A DNA stretch of 64,000 bases from Curtobacterium pusillum (GCF_013359865.1 NZ_JABMCE010000084.1:1-64000), one strand, 5' to 3'. Shown: positions 1-8,994, counted from the first letter of the stretch. Numbers and translations: made by a program. The notes: a model not told the origin generated them from the sequence alone.

Positions 1-923
1 GACCAGGCACCGGCACCATCAGCCGTCGCAACCCGGACCCCATCAACCTCGATCTCGGCCCCCTCCGGCGCCGTCCCCGACACACGCGCCGTGCGCTTCT
101 CGCCGTCGACGGCATCGACCGCGGTCTCCATCACGAAGAACACCGTCGTCCAGTCCCGGCTCGTCCCCGAGCTGTTCTGCGCCTTGAGCGTGACCTTGTG
201 ACTGCCCGCCGGGACGTCGAGGAAGGTGAACGATGCCTCGACCCCCGGCGCTCCCTGCCAGGCTCCGTCGTCGAGCTTGATCTGGTACAGATCGGGCTTC
301 CCACCGACCTGCGGTGCCGACCACGTGATCGTCGTCTTGTTGCCCGATACGTGGGCCACCGGGAATCCGGGCCGGCCGGGCACCTCCGAGCGGGCTTCGT
401 CGCCGACGAACGTCGCCTTGTCCTGTTCCCGGACCGACGTGTACAGCAGCGCCGCCGATCCACTACCGGACGCCGTGAGGTACTCGCCGGTCCCGATGTG
501 CTGGAGTGAGCCGTCGGCCGCCCGGAGGAAGTCGTGTTCGGGCGTGCACGCCTCGGTGGTCCAGGACATGGTGTAACGCGCCACGGCGAGGCACCGCCCG
601 GCTTCACCGGCGATGAGCTCGTCGACGGCGCGGATGTTGCCACGCTCGCCACGTTCCGGCACCGTCACGGCCATGGTGGTCCCCACCGATTCGTCCCACG
701 TGCGGTCCTGGATCGCCGACTTCGCGAACGAGACGCTGCCCTTGCCGTAGTACACCTTCTCGTCGTGCTCGCCGTTGGCCCGTTCGAGGACGAACGGGAC
801 GGCACGGTCGTCGGCCGCGTCCGCCGAGGCGGCTGCGACCGACGGCAGACCGAGCAACGGCGATGCAGTGACCGCGAGCCCGAAGGCGATGCCGCCGAGT
901 CGGCGACGTGGAGAGTTGACCAT
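1..923 (-). CDS. Secreted fibronectin-III-like protein, C-terminus cut by window edge
   Basis: The frame is open from an ATG at 923-921 to the window start, so 307 codons are visible and the C-terminus is missing. The start has a good ribosome site (GAAAGGA, about 6 nt upstream). Residues 1-35 form a Sec signal peptide: Arg-rich start, hydrophobic core and an AAASA-type cleavage region. Residues 40-175 are not recognised and hold two cysteines (about 108 and 123). From about residue 179 (RPGFPVAHVSGNKTTITWSA) the sequence reads as a fibronectin type III-like beta sandwich, and the last visible part (PEGAEIEVDGVRV) looks like a bacterial Ig-like module. It is probably an exported carbohydrate-binding or surface protein; no catalytic domain is visible in this part. 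The family assignment is tentative, export is well supported. Confidence 0.75.
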   Translation of the reverse strand, partial: MVNSPRRRLGGIAFGLAVTASPLLGLPSVAAASADAADDRAVPFVLERANGEHDEKVYYGKGSVSFAKSAIQDRTWDESVGTTMAVTVPERGERGNIRAVDELIAGEAGRCLAVARYTMSWTTEACTPEHDFLRAADGSLQHIGTGEYLTASGSGSAALLYTSVREQDKATFVGDEARSEVPGRPGFPVAHVSGNKTTITWSAPQVGGKPDLYQIKLDDGAWQGAPGVEASFTFLDVPAGSHKVTLKAQNSSGTSRDWTTVFFVMETAVDAVDGEKRTARVSGTAPEGAEIEVDGVRVATADGAGAW

Positions 924-1260
924 GGGGGTCCTTTCGGTAGGGAACCCTCATTGACACATGCTCCGATGTAAATATTTCGCATGCCATGTCGTATCCAACG
1001 CGCCTCCCACCGGGCGTCACGGCCGGGAATGTGAGGACGCTCACTCGACCCGACCCATGAGCCGGAGTAGTGTCGGACGTCGGCTGCACGCGGCAGCCCA
1101 CGGACGAACAGAAGGGCAGGTGAGGCGCGATGTCGGGTGACCATCCTCGATCGGGCCGAACGATCCTGCCCCACCGGATCTGCGCGCCCGTCTCCTGATC
1201 CCCGCCGCCCGTGACCGGGCGGTTCGCGCCTGCCTGCTCCCGACCACGAGGAGCACGCAC
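924..1260. other. Divergent intergenic region of 337 bp
   Basis: No gene is seen here. The part next to the secreted-protein gene is unusually A/T rich (around 955-1000, containing AAATATTTA) and flanked by GCATG/CATGC arms, so it likely holds that gene's promoter. The corA leader contains a small perfect hairpin, CCGCCCG-TGAC-CGGGCGG, at 1205-1222, about 40 nt before the corA start. It does not look like a known magnesium riboswitch. Confidence 0.5.
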
Positions 1261-2310
1261 ATGGCACTGATCGACAACGCGGTGTACGTCGGAGGACGTC
1301 GCGTCGAGTCGCCGTCGACCCTGTCGCTCGCCACGCGGGGAGACCTCGCGTGGATCGGGCTGCTCCGTCCCGATCCGTCCGAGCTCGAGGCCGTCGCGAC
1401 CGAGTTCGGCCTGCACGAGAACGCGGTGGAGGACGCCCGCAAGGGACACCAGCGCGCCAAGCTCGAGCGGTACGGGGACACCCTCTTCCTGGTGCTCCGG
1501 CCGGCGTGGTTCGACAGCCGGGCCGAGGCCGTGGAGTTCGGCGAGGTGCACCTGTTCGTCGGCGACCGCTTCGTGGTGAGCGTCCGGCACGCCGAGCGCC
1601 CGGACCTCGCGGCGCTCCGGGCCCGGGTGGAGTCCGACCCGGAGTTCCTCGCGAAGGGGTCCGAGGCCGTCACCGCAGCGGTCCTCGACGAGGTCGTGGA
1701 CGGCTACGCCCCGGTGGTCGAGGTCCTGCAGGACCAGATCGACACCATCGAGGACCAGCTGTTCGCGGGCCAGGTCGACGCCGGCGTCTCGAAGCGCATC
1801 TACCAGCTCCTCAGCGAGGTCCTCGGGTTCCAGCGCGCCACCACACCCGTGCCCGCGATGGTGAAGGGGCTCCTGCGTGGCGCCGACAAGTACGGCGTCG
1901 ACGACGAGGTCCAGCACCGCCTGCGCAACGTGCTCGACCACGCCCTGCGCGTCACCGAGCGCGTCGACTCGTTCCGGGCGCTGCTCGAGAACGCCCTGAC
2001 GCTCCACTCGACGCTCGTCACGCAGGAGCAGAACGAGGCGATGCGCCGGATGACGAGCGCCAGCCTCGCCCAGGGCGAGGAGAGCCGCCAGCTCGCGCGC
2101 GCCGCGCACCGGCAGGGCGAGGAGGTGAAGAAGATCTCCTCATGGGCCGCGATCCTGTTCGCGCCAGGACTGATCGCCGGCGTCTACGGGATGAACTTCG
2201 ACGACATGCCCGAGCTGCACTGGAAGTACGGGTACCCGGCGGCGATCGTCGGGATGCTCCTGCTCATGACGCTGCTGTGGGCGTGGTTCCGCAAGCGGAA
2301 CTGGCTGTAG
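1261..2310 (+). CDS. corA: CorA-family magnesium/divalent cation transporter
   Basis: Encodes 349 residues, a normal length for the family. The long N-terminal two thirds is the charged cytoplasmic funnel domain. The C-terminus has the two expected membrane helices, with the diagnostic GMN motif at about 310-312 (VYGMNFDDMPELHW) in the short loop between them, and the typical basic ending FRKRNWL. CorA proteins form homopentameric channels that take up Mg2+ (or Co2+/Ni2+) across the cytoplasmic membrane. ATG start with GAGGAG 7 nt upstream (1248-1253). It stands alone; a single copy of the GGAGGCGCGG repeat follows 13 nt after the stop. The substrate cannot be decided from sequence alone. Confidence 0.93.
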   Translation: MALIDNAVYVGGRRVESPSTLSLATRGDLAWIGLLRPDPSELEAVATEFGLHENAVEDARKGHQRAKLERYGDTLFLVLRPAWFDSRAEAVEFGEVHLFVGDRFVVSVRHAERPDLAALRARVESDPEFLAKGSEAVTAAVLDEVVDGYAPVVEVLQDQIDTIEDQLFAGQVDAGVSKRIYQLLSEVLGFQRATTPVPAMVKGLLRGADKYGVDDEVQHRLRNVLDHALRVTERVDSFRALLENALTLHSTLVTQEQNEAMRRMTSASLAQGEESRQLARAAHRQGEEVKKISSWAAILFAPGLIAGVYGMNFDDMPELHWKYGYPAAIVGMLLLMTLLWAWFRKRNWL

Positions 2311-2320
2311 ACGCGAGCTG

Positions 2321-2333
2321 CCTGGAGGCGCGG
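2321..2333 (+). repeat. Repeat family A, single copy (CCTGGAGGCGCGG)
   Basis: Exact copy of the dispersed GGAGGCGCGG word, just after the corA stop codon. No inverted partner lies within the next 60 bp, so this copy cannot form the hairpin seen at other sites. Confidence 0.85.
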
Positions 2334-2394
2334 CGCCGGTCTCGTGGACCGCAACCCGAGACAGCACGATGAGGCTCCGGCAACGACGACTCAG

Positions 2395-2452
2395 GTGGCA
2401 CCGATGTCTCGGGCGTGCATAATGATCTGGCTCGGAATGTGAACGTGCACAT
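2395..2452 (+). promoter_or_regulatory. Promoter and LacI-type operator of the sugar regulator gene
   Basis: A -35-like GTGGCA (2395-2400) lies 17 nt before an extended -10-like TGCATAAT (hexamer 2418-2423). Just downstream, at 2437-2452, is ATGTGAACGTGCACAT, an imperfect palindrome of LacI type. It shares 14 of 16 bases with the palindrome in front of mmsA (3704-3719). Position behind the -10 box fits repression. Inference: the LacI-family protein encoded next controls its own gene and the transporter. Confidence 0.7.
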
Positions 2453-2487
2453 GGGCGTGCCACGGCCCCGAGCGGGAACGAGTAGCA

Positions 2488-3507
2488 ATGGCGTCGACGC
2501 GGGCACAGCAACCGCGGTCGCCCAGCATCCGCGACGTCGCGCGGGTGGCAGGCGTGTCGCACCAGACCGTGTCGCGGGTGCTCAACAACTCGGATGCGAT
2601 CCGGGCGGAGACCCGGGACAGGGTCCTCGCGGCCATGGAACAACTGCAGTACCGGCCGAACCGGGCCGCGCGGGCGCTGGTCACGAGCCGCACCCACACG
2701 ATCGGCGTCCTCACCGCACGCCGGGCGCACTACGGGCCGGCGGTCGCGCTCCAGGCGATCGAGGACGCCGCGATGGCACGCGGGTACTCGGTCACGACCG
2801 CGAACATCACCGAGGCGACCGACGCCGCGGTGCGCCAGGGTCTCGGGCACCTGCTCGACCTCGACGTCGAGGGCATCGTGGTCATCGCACCGCAGCAGCG
2901 CGTGTTCGACCTCATCGAGGAGCTCGGCATCCGCACGCCGTACGTCACGATGCGCTCGAGTGTCGGCGAGGACCCCACCGCCCTGTGGGTGGACCAGATG
3001 GAGGGCGCCCGGCTCGCCACGGCGCACCTGCTCGACCTCGGTCACGAGTACGTCCGGCACATCGCGGGGCCGCAGGACTGGATCGAGGCCGACGCCCGGA
3101 TGCAGGGCTTCCTGCGGGAGATGTCCGATCGTGACATGCCCGTCGTGCCGCCGATCCTCGGGGACTGGACAGCCGACTTCGGCTACCACGCCGGCCGGGA
3201 GCTCCTCCGCTGGCGCGACTGCACCGCGATCTTCTGCTCGAACGACCAGATGGCGCTCGGGGTGGTGCACGCGGCGCGCTCGTACGGGCTCGACGTGCCC
3301 GGGGACCTGTCGGTGGTCGGGTACGACGACATCCCCGAGGCGAAGCACTTCTGGCCGCCGCTCACCACGGTGCAGGTCGACTTCGCCGAACTCGGTCGAC
3401 GGTGCGTGGACCTGCTGCTGCCCCGCGACGACGAACTGCTCCGGCCGATCGACATCGTGCCCCAACTCGTGGTGCGCGGCTCCACGAGCGCACCCCGCAA
3501 GCGCTGA
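2488..3507 (+). CDS. LacI-family transcriptional regulator of the sugar ABC transporter
   Basis: 339 residues. The N-terminal helix-turn-helix (about 13-34, SIRDVARVAGVSHQTVSRVL) and the hinge helix (YRPNRAARALVTSRT) are canonical for LacI/GalR. The rest is a periplasmic-binding-protein-like effector domain ending in the usual VVGYDDIPEAKHFWPPLTTV region. These proteins bind palindromic operators and release them on binding a sugar. It is directly upstream of mmsA-mmsB-chvE on the same strand, and related 16-bp palindromes lie behind the promoters of both units (2437 and 3704), so it is very likely the local repressor and autoregulated. The ATG at 2488 is chosen because the HTH follows at the usual distance; the ribosome site is weak. 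The effector sugar is unknown. Confidence 0.93.
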   Translation: MASTRAQQPRSPSIRDVARVAGVSHQTVSRVLNNSDAIRAETRDRVLAAMEQLQYRPNRAARALVTSRTHTIGVLTARRAHYGPAVALQAIEDAAMARGYSVTTANITEATDAAVRQGLGHLLDLDVEGIVVIAPQQRVFDLIEELGIRTPYVTMRSSVGEDPTALWVDQMEGARLATAHLLDLGHEYVRHIAGPQDWIEADARMQGFLREMSDRDMPVVPPILGDWTADFGYHAGRELLRWRDCTAIFCSNDQMALGVVHAARSYGLDVPGDLSVVGYDDIPEAKHFWPPLTTVQVDFAELGRRCVDLLLPRDDELLRPIDIVPQLVVRGSTSAPRKR

Positions 3508-3523
3508 CGCGCGGACCGGCGGA

Positions 3524-3559
3524 CTGGAGGCGCGGGGCGGGGTCGACCCGCGCCTCCAG
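3524..3559. terminator. Repeat family A hairpin after the lacI-type gene
   Basis: CTGGAGGCGCGGG (3524-3536) and its exact reverse complement (3547-3559) form a 13-bp stem with a 10-nt loop, 17 bp behind the regulator stop. There is no T-run, so it is a terminator-like hairpin rather than a classical intrinsic terminator. It contains two exact GGAGGCGCGG words, at 3526 and 3548 (inverted). Confidence 0.6.
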
Positions 3560-3656
3560 GCGGGGGGCGGTCGCCCGGGTACCCCAACGCGGGGGACGCG
3601 GGCGCGCGCGTTCCGCCGGATCACGCGGGCCGTTACGAAAACGCGACCAATCCGAA

Positions 3657-3719
3657 TTGACAGACGCGCCGATCCCGTGCGTAGTATTACCTCCGTTCCG
3701 CCGATGTGAACGGTCACAT
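3657..3719 (+). promoter_or_regulatory. Promoter and LacI-type operator of mmsA-mmsB-chvE
   Basis: TTGACA at 3657-3662 and TAGTAT at 3682-3687 with a 19-nt spacer form a sigma-70-like promoter. The palindrome ATGTGAACGGTCACAT at 3704-3719 begins 16 nt behind the -10 box, over the start of the transcript, and matches the operator in front of the regulator gene (14 of 16 bases). The leader to the mmsA start is about 150 nt. Confidence 0.75.
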
Positions 3720-3843
3720 GGACCGTCACAGGGCAGGACACCGGACGCGACAACGAAGTCCACAGGCCTCCTGTGCCCCTTCGCTGCCGCAAGCAGAACC
3801 ACCCGAAGGACTGCCGCATCGCAGCGGCAGAAGGAGATGCACC

Positions 3844-5436
3844 GTGGCGTCAACCCCGATCGACACCGGACTCGAGACCCGGTCGATCACCGCACCCGAG
3901 ACGATCCTCGAGATGCGTTCGATCACCAAGGAGTTCCCTGGTGTGAAGGCGCTGTCCGACGTCTCGCTCAGCGTCCGTGCCGGCGAGATCCACGCGATCT
4001 GCGGCGAGAACGGCGCCGGCAAGTCGACCCTCATGAAGGTCCTGTCCGGCGTCTACCCGTACGGCACCTACGACGGCGAGATCGTCTTCGAGGGCGAAGA
4101 GGTCCGGTTCAAGGACATCAAGCAGTCCGAGCAGGCCGGCATCGTCATCATCCACCAGGAGCTCGCGCTCATCCCCGAGCTGTCGATCACCGAGAACCTG
4201 TTCCTCGGCAACGAGCCCGGCCGGTTCGGCGTCATCGACTGGACCGCGGCCCAGTTGCGCGCGCAGGACCTCCTCGCCCGCGTCGGCCTCAGCGACGACC
4301 CGGACACCCAGATCAAGAACATCGGCGTCGGCAAGCAGCAGCTCGTCGAGATCGCGAAGGCCCTGCACAAGGACGTCAAGCTCCTCATCCTCGACGAGCC
4401 CACCGCGGCGCTCAACGAGAACGACTCGCAGCACCTCCTCGACCTCATCGTCGGGCTGAAGGCCAAGGGCATCTCGAGCATCATGATCAGCCACAAGCTG
4501 AACGAGATCGAGCAGATCGCCGACGAGATCACGATCATCCGCGACGGCAAGACCATCGAGACGCTGAACGTCAAGGGCGACGGCGTCAACGAGGACCGCA
4601 TCATCCGCGGCATGGTCGGTCGTTCGCTCGAGTCCCGGTTCCCCGACCGCACCCCGAAGATCGGCGAGACCTTCTTCGAGGTCCGCGACTGGACCGTGCA
4701 GCACCCGCTCGACGCCTCGCGCCTGGTCTGCAAGAACTCGACCTTCCACGTCAAGCGCGGCGAGATCGTCGGCTTCGCGGGCCTGATGGGCGCCGGCCGC
4801 ACCGAGCTCGCGATGAGCATCTTCGGTCGCTCGTACGGCACCTGGCTCGGCGGACAGATCATCAAGGACGGCCGCGAGATCAAGGTCACGAACGTCCAGC
4901 AGGCGATCGACAACGGCATCGGCTACGTCTCCGAGGACCGCAAGGCCCTCGGCCTGAACCTGCTCGACTCGGTGAAGCGGTCCACGGTGTCCGCCGACCT
5001 GCCCAAGATCTCGAAGGCCGGCGTCGTCGACTCCCTCGAGGAGTACGACGTCGCCGAGAAGTACCGCAAGATGCTCCGCACCAAGGTGCCGACCGTCGAG
5101 GAGAACGTCGGGAAGCTCTCCGGCGGGAACCAGCAGAAGGTCGTCCTGTCCAAGTGGATGTTCACCGACCCGGACATCCTCATCCTCGACGAACCGACCC
5201 GCGGCATCGACGTGGGTGCGAAGTTCGAGATCTACGGCATCATCCAGCAGCTCGCGGCACAGGGGAAGGGCATCATCCTCATCTCCTCCGAGCTCCCCGA
5301 ACTCCTCGGCCTCTCCGATCGGATCTACACGATCTTCGAGGGCCAGATCACGGCCGACGTCCCCGCTGACCAGGCCGATCCAGAAACGCTCATGCGCAGC
5401 ATGACCTCCGCGCGGAAGGGCGCTCCCGTCTCATGA
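3844..5436 (+). CDS. mmsA: Multiple monosaccharide ABC transporter ATP-binding protein
   Basis: 530 residues, a tandem pair of ABC ATPase domains as in the GguA/MmsA, XylG and RbsA families. The first domain has Walker A GENGAGKS (54-61), a Q-loop at IIHQELAL and Walker [12 protein letters not shown]. The second has the degenerate Walker A-like GLMGAGRTE, an intact [14 protein letters not shown] signature and Walker [13 protein letters not shown]. It powers sugar import through MmsB. An in-frame upstream ATG exists at 3706, but that would start inside the operator; GTG 3844 has GAAGGAG 8 nt upstream and is chosen. First gene of a tight operon: its stop overlaps the mmsB ATG (ATGA). Confidence 0.93.
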   Translation: MASTPIDTGLETRSITAPETILEMRSITKEFPGVKALSDVSLSVRAGEIHAICGENGAGKSTLMKVLSGVYPYGTYDGEIVFEGEEVRFKDIKQSEQAGIVIIHQELALIPELSITENLFLGNEPGRFGVIDWTAAQLRAQDLLARVGLSDDPDTQIKNIGVGKQQLVEIAKALHKDVKLLILDEPTAALNENDSQHLLDLIVGLKAKGISSIMISHKLNEIEQIADEITIIRDGKTIETLNVKGDGVNEDRIIRGMVGRSLESRFPDRTPKIGETFFEVRDWTVQHPLDASRLVCKNSTFHVKRGEIVGFAGLMGAGRTELAMSIFGRSYGTWLGGQIIKDGREIKVTNVQQAIDNGIGYVSEDRKALGLNLLDSVKRSTVSADLPKISKAGVVDSLEEYDVAEKYRKMLRTKVPTVEENVGKLSGGNQQKVVLSKWMFTDPDILILDEPTRGIDVGAKFEIYGIIQQLAAQGKGIILISSELPELLGLSDRIYTIFEGQITADVPADQADPETLMRSMTSARKGAPVS

Positions 5437-6725
5437 AGAACCTGAAACTGCTCTTCGGCAAGGGCAACAGCATCGGCCAGTACGGCATGATCATCGCGCT
5501 GATCGCGATCGTCATCTTCTTCTGGTTCACCACGAACGGGCTCATCCTCGAGCCCACCAACGTGATCAACCTGTTCCTGCAGTACTCCTACATCCTCATC
5601 CTGGCGCTGGGGATGGTCATGGTGATCATCGCCGGACACATCGACCTCTCCGTCGGATCGGTGGCGGCGTTCGTCGGCATCATCGTGGCCCAGTCGATGT
5701 CCGTGTGGCACTTCCCGGTCTGGCTGGCGATCGTCCTCGGCCTCGCCGTCGGCGCACTCGTCGGTGCGTGGCAGGGCTTCTGGGTGGCGTTCGTCAAGGT
5801 CCCGGCGTTCATCGTGACCCTGGCGGGGCAGCTGATCTTCCGCGGTGCGAACCAGATCATCGGCTCCTCCACCTCGGTGCCCGTCCCCGACGGCTACACC
5901 CCGATCGGCGCCGGCTTCCTCGGCGACTTCGGTCCCGACTTCGGGTTCTCGAACGGCACGCTCCTGATCGGGTTCGTGACGATCGCCGCGCTCATCATCA
6001 TCGAGGTCCGCGGACGCGGTCGCCGCAAGAAGATGCAGGCCGAGGTCCCGCCGCTCTGGGTGTCGATCGTCCGTACCGGCATCCTCGTCGCGGTCACCCT
6101 GTTCGCGACTTACCTGTTCGCCGCCGGCCCGGTCGGCACGTCGATCCCGATCGTCGCGATCATCCTCGGCGTCCTCACGATCATCTACGGCTTCATCACG
6201 AAGAACACCATCTTCGGCCGCCAGGTCTACGCGGTCGGCGGCAACGCCAACGCCGCGGTCCTGTCCGGCGTCAGCGCTCGCAAGGTGAACTTCTTCGTCA
6301 TGGCGAACATGTCGGTCCTCGCCGCGATCGCCGGCATGGTGTTCGTCGGCTACTCGGGCGCCTCCGGCCCGGCTGACGGCACCGGCTGGGAGCTCGACGC
6401 GATCGCCGCCGTGTTCGTCGGTGGCGCAGCGGTCGCCGGTGGCATCGGCACCATCTCGGGATCGATCATCGGTGGTCTCGTGATGGCGCTCCTGTCGAAC
6501 GGTCTGCAGCTCATGGGCATCGAGTCCAACAAGGTGCAGATCATCCGCGGCCTCGTCCTGCTCGTCGCCGTCGCCTTCGACGTCTACTCGAAGTCGCAGG
6601 GTCGACCGTCGCTCATCGGCGGGATGATGCGGCAGTTCCAGCGGAAGGACACGGAGCAGAACACCGTGGCCGCCGCGCAGCCGAGGTCCATCGAGGACCA
6701 GCCGGAGAAGGTCAACACCCACTGA
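5433..6725 (+). CDS. mmsB: Multiple monosaccharide ABC transporter permease
   Basis: 430 residues, a polytopic membrane protein of the GguB/MmsB and XylH branch. The family hallmarks are the [20 protein letters not shown] segment near residues 50-70, and late in the protein a [20 protein letters not shown] region and the [15 protein letters not shown] segment. A basic cytoplasmic stretch ([10 protein letters not shown]) splits the helices around residue 195. The start ATG overlaps the mmsA stop as ATGA, so translation is probably coupled. It forms the membrane channel with MmsA, receiving sugar from the ChvE-like lipoprotein encoded 76 bp downstream. Confidence 0.93.
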   Translation: MKNLKLLFGKGNSIGQYGMIIALIAIVIFFWFTTNGLILEPTNVINLFLQYSYILILALGMVMVIIAGHIDLSVGSVAAFVGIIVAQSMSVWHFPVWLAIVLGLAVGALVGAWQGFWVAFVKVPAFIVTLAGQLIFRGANQIIGSSTSVPVPDGYTPIGAGFLGDFGPDFGFSNGTLLIGFVTIAALIIIEVRGRGRRKKMQAEVPPLWVSIVRTGILVAVTLFATYLFAAGPVGTSIPIVAIILGVLTIIYGFITKNTIFGRQVYAVGGNANAAVLSGVSARKVNFFVMANMSVLAAIAGMVFVGYSGASGPADGTGWELDAIAAVFVGGAAVAGGIGTISGSIIGGLVMALLSNGLQLMGIESNKVQIIRGLVLLVAVAFDVYSKSQGRPSLIGGMMRQFQRKDTEQNTVAAAQPRSIEDQPEKVNTH

Positions 6726-6801
6726 AGACGTGGCGTCCGGGATCCCGGACGCACGAACCCCTCACCACAGCTCCACCCCTCAACGAAGAGAAAGCAATCA
6801 C

Positions 6802-7902
6802 ATGCGCAAGAAGCTCATCGCCGGTATCGGCCTGGCACTCGTCGCGGGCCTCGCCCTCAGCGGCTGCTCGGCTCGCGGCACCTCGGACTCCGGTTCGGGA
6901 TCGTCCATCAAGAAGGGTGACCTCATCGGTGTCGCGCTCCCGGCGAAGACCTCGCAGAACTGGGTGCTCGCCGGTGCCGCGTTCAAGAAGTCGATCGAGG
7001 ACGCCGGCTTCAAGGCCGACATCCAGTACGCCAACGCCGGCAACCCGGTGCCGGACCAGCAGTCGCAGATCTCGGGCATGATCACCAAGGGCGCCAAGGC
7101 CGTCATCATCGGTGCGGCCGACGGTTCGCAGCTCGGCTCGCAGGTGAAGGCCGCCAAGGCGCAGGGCGCCACGGTCATCGCCTGGGACCGCAACATCCTG
7201 AACACGAAGAACGTCGACTACTACGTCGCGTTCAACAACTACAAGGTCGGTCAGCTGCAGGCCAACGCCCTGCTCAAGGGTCTGAAGGACAAGAAGGGCG
7301 ACGGGCCGTACAACGTCGAGCTCTTCGCCGGTTCCCCGGACGACGCCAACGCCACCGTGTTCTTCAACGGCGCGATGAGCGTCCTCAAGCCGAAGATCGC
7401 CGACGGCACGATCAAGGTCGTCTCGGGTCAGACCACGTTCGCCAAGGTGAACACGCAGGGCTGGCTCGCGCAGAAGGCCCAGTCGCGCATGACCGACCTC
7501 CTCGCGCAGTACTACACGGGTGACACCAAGATCGACGGCGTGCTCTCGCCGAACGACACCCTCGCCCGTGCGATCCTCACCGCGACGAAGGCCGCCGGCA
7601 AGGACAACCCCGTCGTGACCGGTCAGGACTCGGAGACCGCTTCGATCCCGCTGATCATGCAGGGCACGCAGTACTCGACGATCTACAAGAACACCACGGA
7701 AGAGGCCCAGGCGGCCATCGACCTCGTGTCCGACCTGTCGAAGGGCAACAAGCCCGACACCAAGATCGACAAGACGAACAACTACAACGGCGTGAAGACG
7801 GTCCCCGCGATCGAGCTCACCCCGGTGCTCGTCACGAAGGACAACGCCGTCGAGGCCTACAAGGGCAACGACACCCTCGAGGCGCTCGCCAAGAAGGGCT
7901 GA
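6802..7902 (+). CDS. chvE: ChvE-like sugar-binding lipoprotein of the ABC transporter
   Basis: 366 residues from the ATG at 6802, chosen over an in-frame ATG at 6730 because the signal peptide starts at MRKKLIAGIGLALVAG and AAGAGAAAG-like purines lie upstream. The lipobox LSGC puts the lipidated cysteine at residue 22. The mature part is a type I periplasmic-binding fold with the family motif LPAKTSQNWVLAGAAFKKSI at the N-terminus and GQDSETASIPLIMQGTQYST late on, as in the GguA-GguB-ChvE system. It captures monosaccharides outside the membrane for MmsAB. It ends the operon and is followed by a strong hairpin terminator. Confidence 0.92.
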   Translation: MRKKLIAGIGLALVAGLALSGCSARGTSDSGSGSSIKKGDLIGVALPAKTSQNWVLAGAAFKKSIEDAGFKADIQYANAGNPVPDQQSQISGMITKGAKAVIIGAADGSQLGSQVKAAKAQGATVIAWDRNILNTKNVDYYVAFNNYKVGQLQANALLKGLKDKKGDGPYNVELFAGSPDDANATVFFNGAMSVLKPKIADGTIKVVSGQTTFAKVNTQGWLAQKAQSRMTDLLAQYYTGDTKIDGVLSPNDTLARAILTATKAAGKDNPVVTGQDSETASIPLIMQGTQYSTIYKNTTEEAQAAIDLVSDLSKGNKPDTKIDKTNNYNGVKTVPAIELTPVLVTKDNAVEAYKGNDTLEALAKKG

Positions 7903-7920
7903 TCTCCTTCGCTCCCACGG

Positions 7921-7954
7921 ACGGCCCCGTCTCGCCTCGGCGAGACGGGGCCGT
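7921..7954 (+). terminator. Terminator of the mmsA-mmsB-chvE operon
   Basis: Perfect 14-bp inverted repeat ACGGCCCCGTCTCG / CGAGACGGGGCCGT with a 6-nt loop, 18 bp after the chvE stop. It is unrelated to the GGAGGCGCGG repeat hairpin that follows 27 bp later. Confidence 0.8.
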
Positions 7955-7980
7955 CCCGCGTCCGGGCGGCGGCCGAGCAC

Positions 7981-8024
7981 CGGACTGGAGGCGCGGGGCG
8001 GGGCCGACCCGCGCCTCCAGTCCG
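7981..8024. repeat. Repeat family A hairpin between converging genes
   Basis: A perfect 17-bp inverted repeat (7981-7997 and 8008-8024, arm CGGACTGGAGGCGCGGG) with a 10-nt loop. It contains two exact GGAGGCGCGG words (7987, 8009 inverted). It lies between the chvE terminator and the end of the converging HepT-like gene, so it can serve as that gene's terminator. Confidence 0.85.
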
Positions 8025-8054
8025 AGACACGGCCGCGTCTCACCCTGGTGCGTC

Positions 8055-8384
8055 TCAGGCGTGCGCGGCTCGCAGGCGGTGGACCGCCGCACAGAGGGAC
8101 GGCACGTCCACCCGCGCCGTCCCGAAGACCACGGCCGGCGTCGTGTCGAAGTACCGACGCGTGAGCCGCTCCCCCAGCAGCGACACCCGCGACCACGGGA
8201 TGCCCGGCTCGGCCGACGTGACCGCGCTCGGGAGCATCCGCACGGCCTCGCCGATCTCGACGAGCCGCATCCTGACCGCGTCGTACACGAGGTCCTCCGG
8301 CAGCGCGTCGTCGTCGACGTACCGCCGGATCACCCCGCACGCCCGGATGACGTCGTCCAGCCGGTCCCCGACGTCACGGCTCAC
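8055..8384 (-). CDS. HepT-like (DUF86, HEPN) protein with degenerate RNase motif
   Basis: 109 residues. The pattern RMRLVEIGEAVRML, then IPW, then a helix ending in YF matches the DUF86/HepT family, the HEPN toxin of HepT/MntA (type VII) systems. In that family the active site is R-X4-H-X-Y, typically within IPW...LRNxLVHxYF. Here the aligned stretch is LLGERLTRRYF (residues 69-79): Gly71 replaces Arg, Glu72 replaces Asn and Arg76 replaces His, while Tyr78 is kept. So RNase activity is doubtful; the Tyr that MntA modifies by adenylylation is present. It overlaps the upstream nucleotidyltransferase gene by 4 bp and is surely co-expressed. Family call is good, function as toxin uncertain. Confidence 0.75.
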   Translation of the reverse strand: MSRDVGDRLDDVIRACGVIRRYVDDDALPEDLVYDAVRMRLVEIGEAVRMLPSAVTSAEPGIPWSRVSLLGERLTRRYFDTTPAVVFGTARVDVPSLCAAVHRLRAAHA

Positions 8385-8896
8385 AGCGGGACCGCATCCC
8401 GGACGGCGTCAGCGCCCATGCCCGCGGCGTCCACGACGTCGACCCGCACGCCGAGCAGCTGCTCCGCCTCGTCCTGGATCCGCCTGAGCGCGAAGATCCC
8501 GAGTCCCGGGTCGAGGTCCACCATGAGGTCCACGTCGCTCGTCGGACCGTCCTCGCCACGGGCGACGCTGCCGAAGAGCCGCGGGTTCCGGCCGCCGAAG
8601 CGGTACACGATCCTGGTGAGTTCCCGGCGGGCCGCCGTCACCCGCTCCCGCAGCGGCGGCGGTTCCTCGACGGGGCGGAGGTCGATCGCGGTCGTGAAAC
8701 CGGCGGCGAGCAGGAGCCGCTGCAGTGCGGCGAGGGACGGCTCGCGACGTCCGTTTTCGTAGGTGCTGATGACGCTCTGCGTGACGCCCGCGCGGTCGGC
8801 GAGCTGCACCTGGGTGAGCTCGGCACGGGTACGGGCGTCACGGATGAGCCCGGCAGCCGACACTGGCGGCGCGGGCCGAGGGAGAACTGCGGACAT
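8381..8896 (-). CDS. XRE-type HTH fused to MntA-like nucleotidyltransferase (antitoxin)
   Basis: 171 residues from the ATG at 8896; an in-frame ATG at 8935 would add 13 residues and cannot be excluded, since neither has a clear ribosome site. Residues about 15-75 are a Cro/CI-type helix-turn-helix (LTQVQLADRAGVTQSVISTY). The C-terminal half has the minimal nucleotidyltransferase signature GS-X10-DVD (GSVARGEDGPTSDVDLMVD) and a third aspartate in VRVDVVD, all intact. MntA proteins inactivate HepT by AMP transfer to its tyrosine; the fused HTH probably autoregulates the pair. The promoter lies in a visibly A/T-rich patch at 8905-8935. The HepT-like gene follows with a 4-bp overlap. Confidence 0.8.
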   Translation of the reverse strand: MSAVLPRPAPPVSAAGLIRDARTRAELTQVQLADRAGVTQSVISTYENGRREPSLAALQRLLLAAGFTTAIDLRPVEEPPPLRERVTAARRELTRIVYRFGGRNPRLFGSVARGEDGPTSDVDLMVDLDPGLGIFALRRIQDEAEQLLGVRVDVVDAAGMGADAVRDAVPL

Positions 8897-8994
8897 GCGG
8901 CCACGATACACAGAATGCGACATTTCTTTACGCACATCTGACGATTCGGAGTGCTCGCCCGTCGAGATTGCGAACAGCGATATCGCGGTGCGCG

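Noticed and set aside
1205-1222. Magnesium riboswitch in front of corA
   Set aside because: Only one 7-bp hairpin is seen; the multi-helix core of M-box or ykoK RNAs is absent.
604-2109. 501-codon minus-strand frame opposite corA
   Set aside because: It covers both the CorA gene and the start of the secreted-protein gene in another frame; the composition is that of a shadow.
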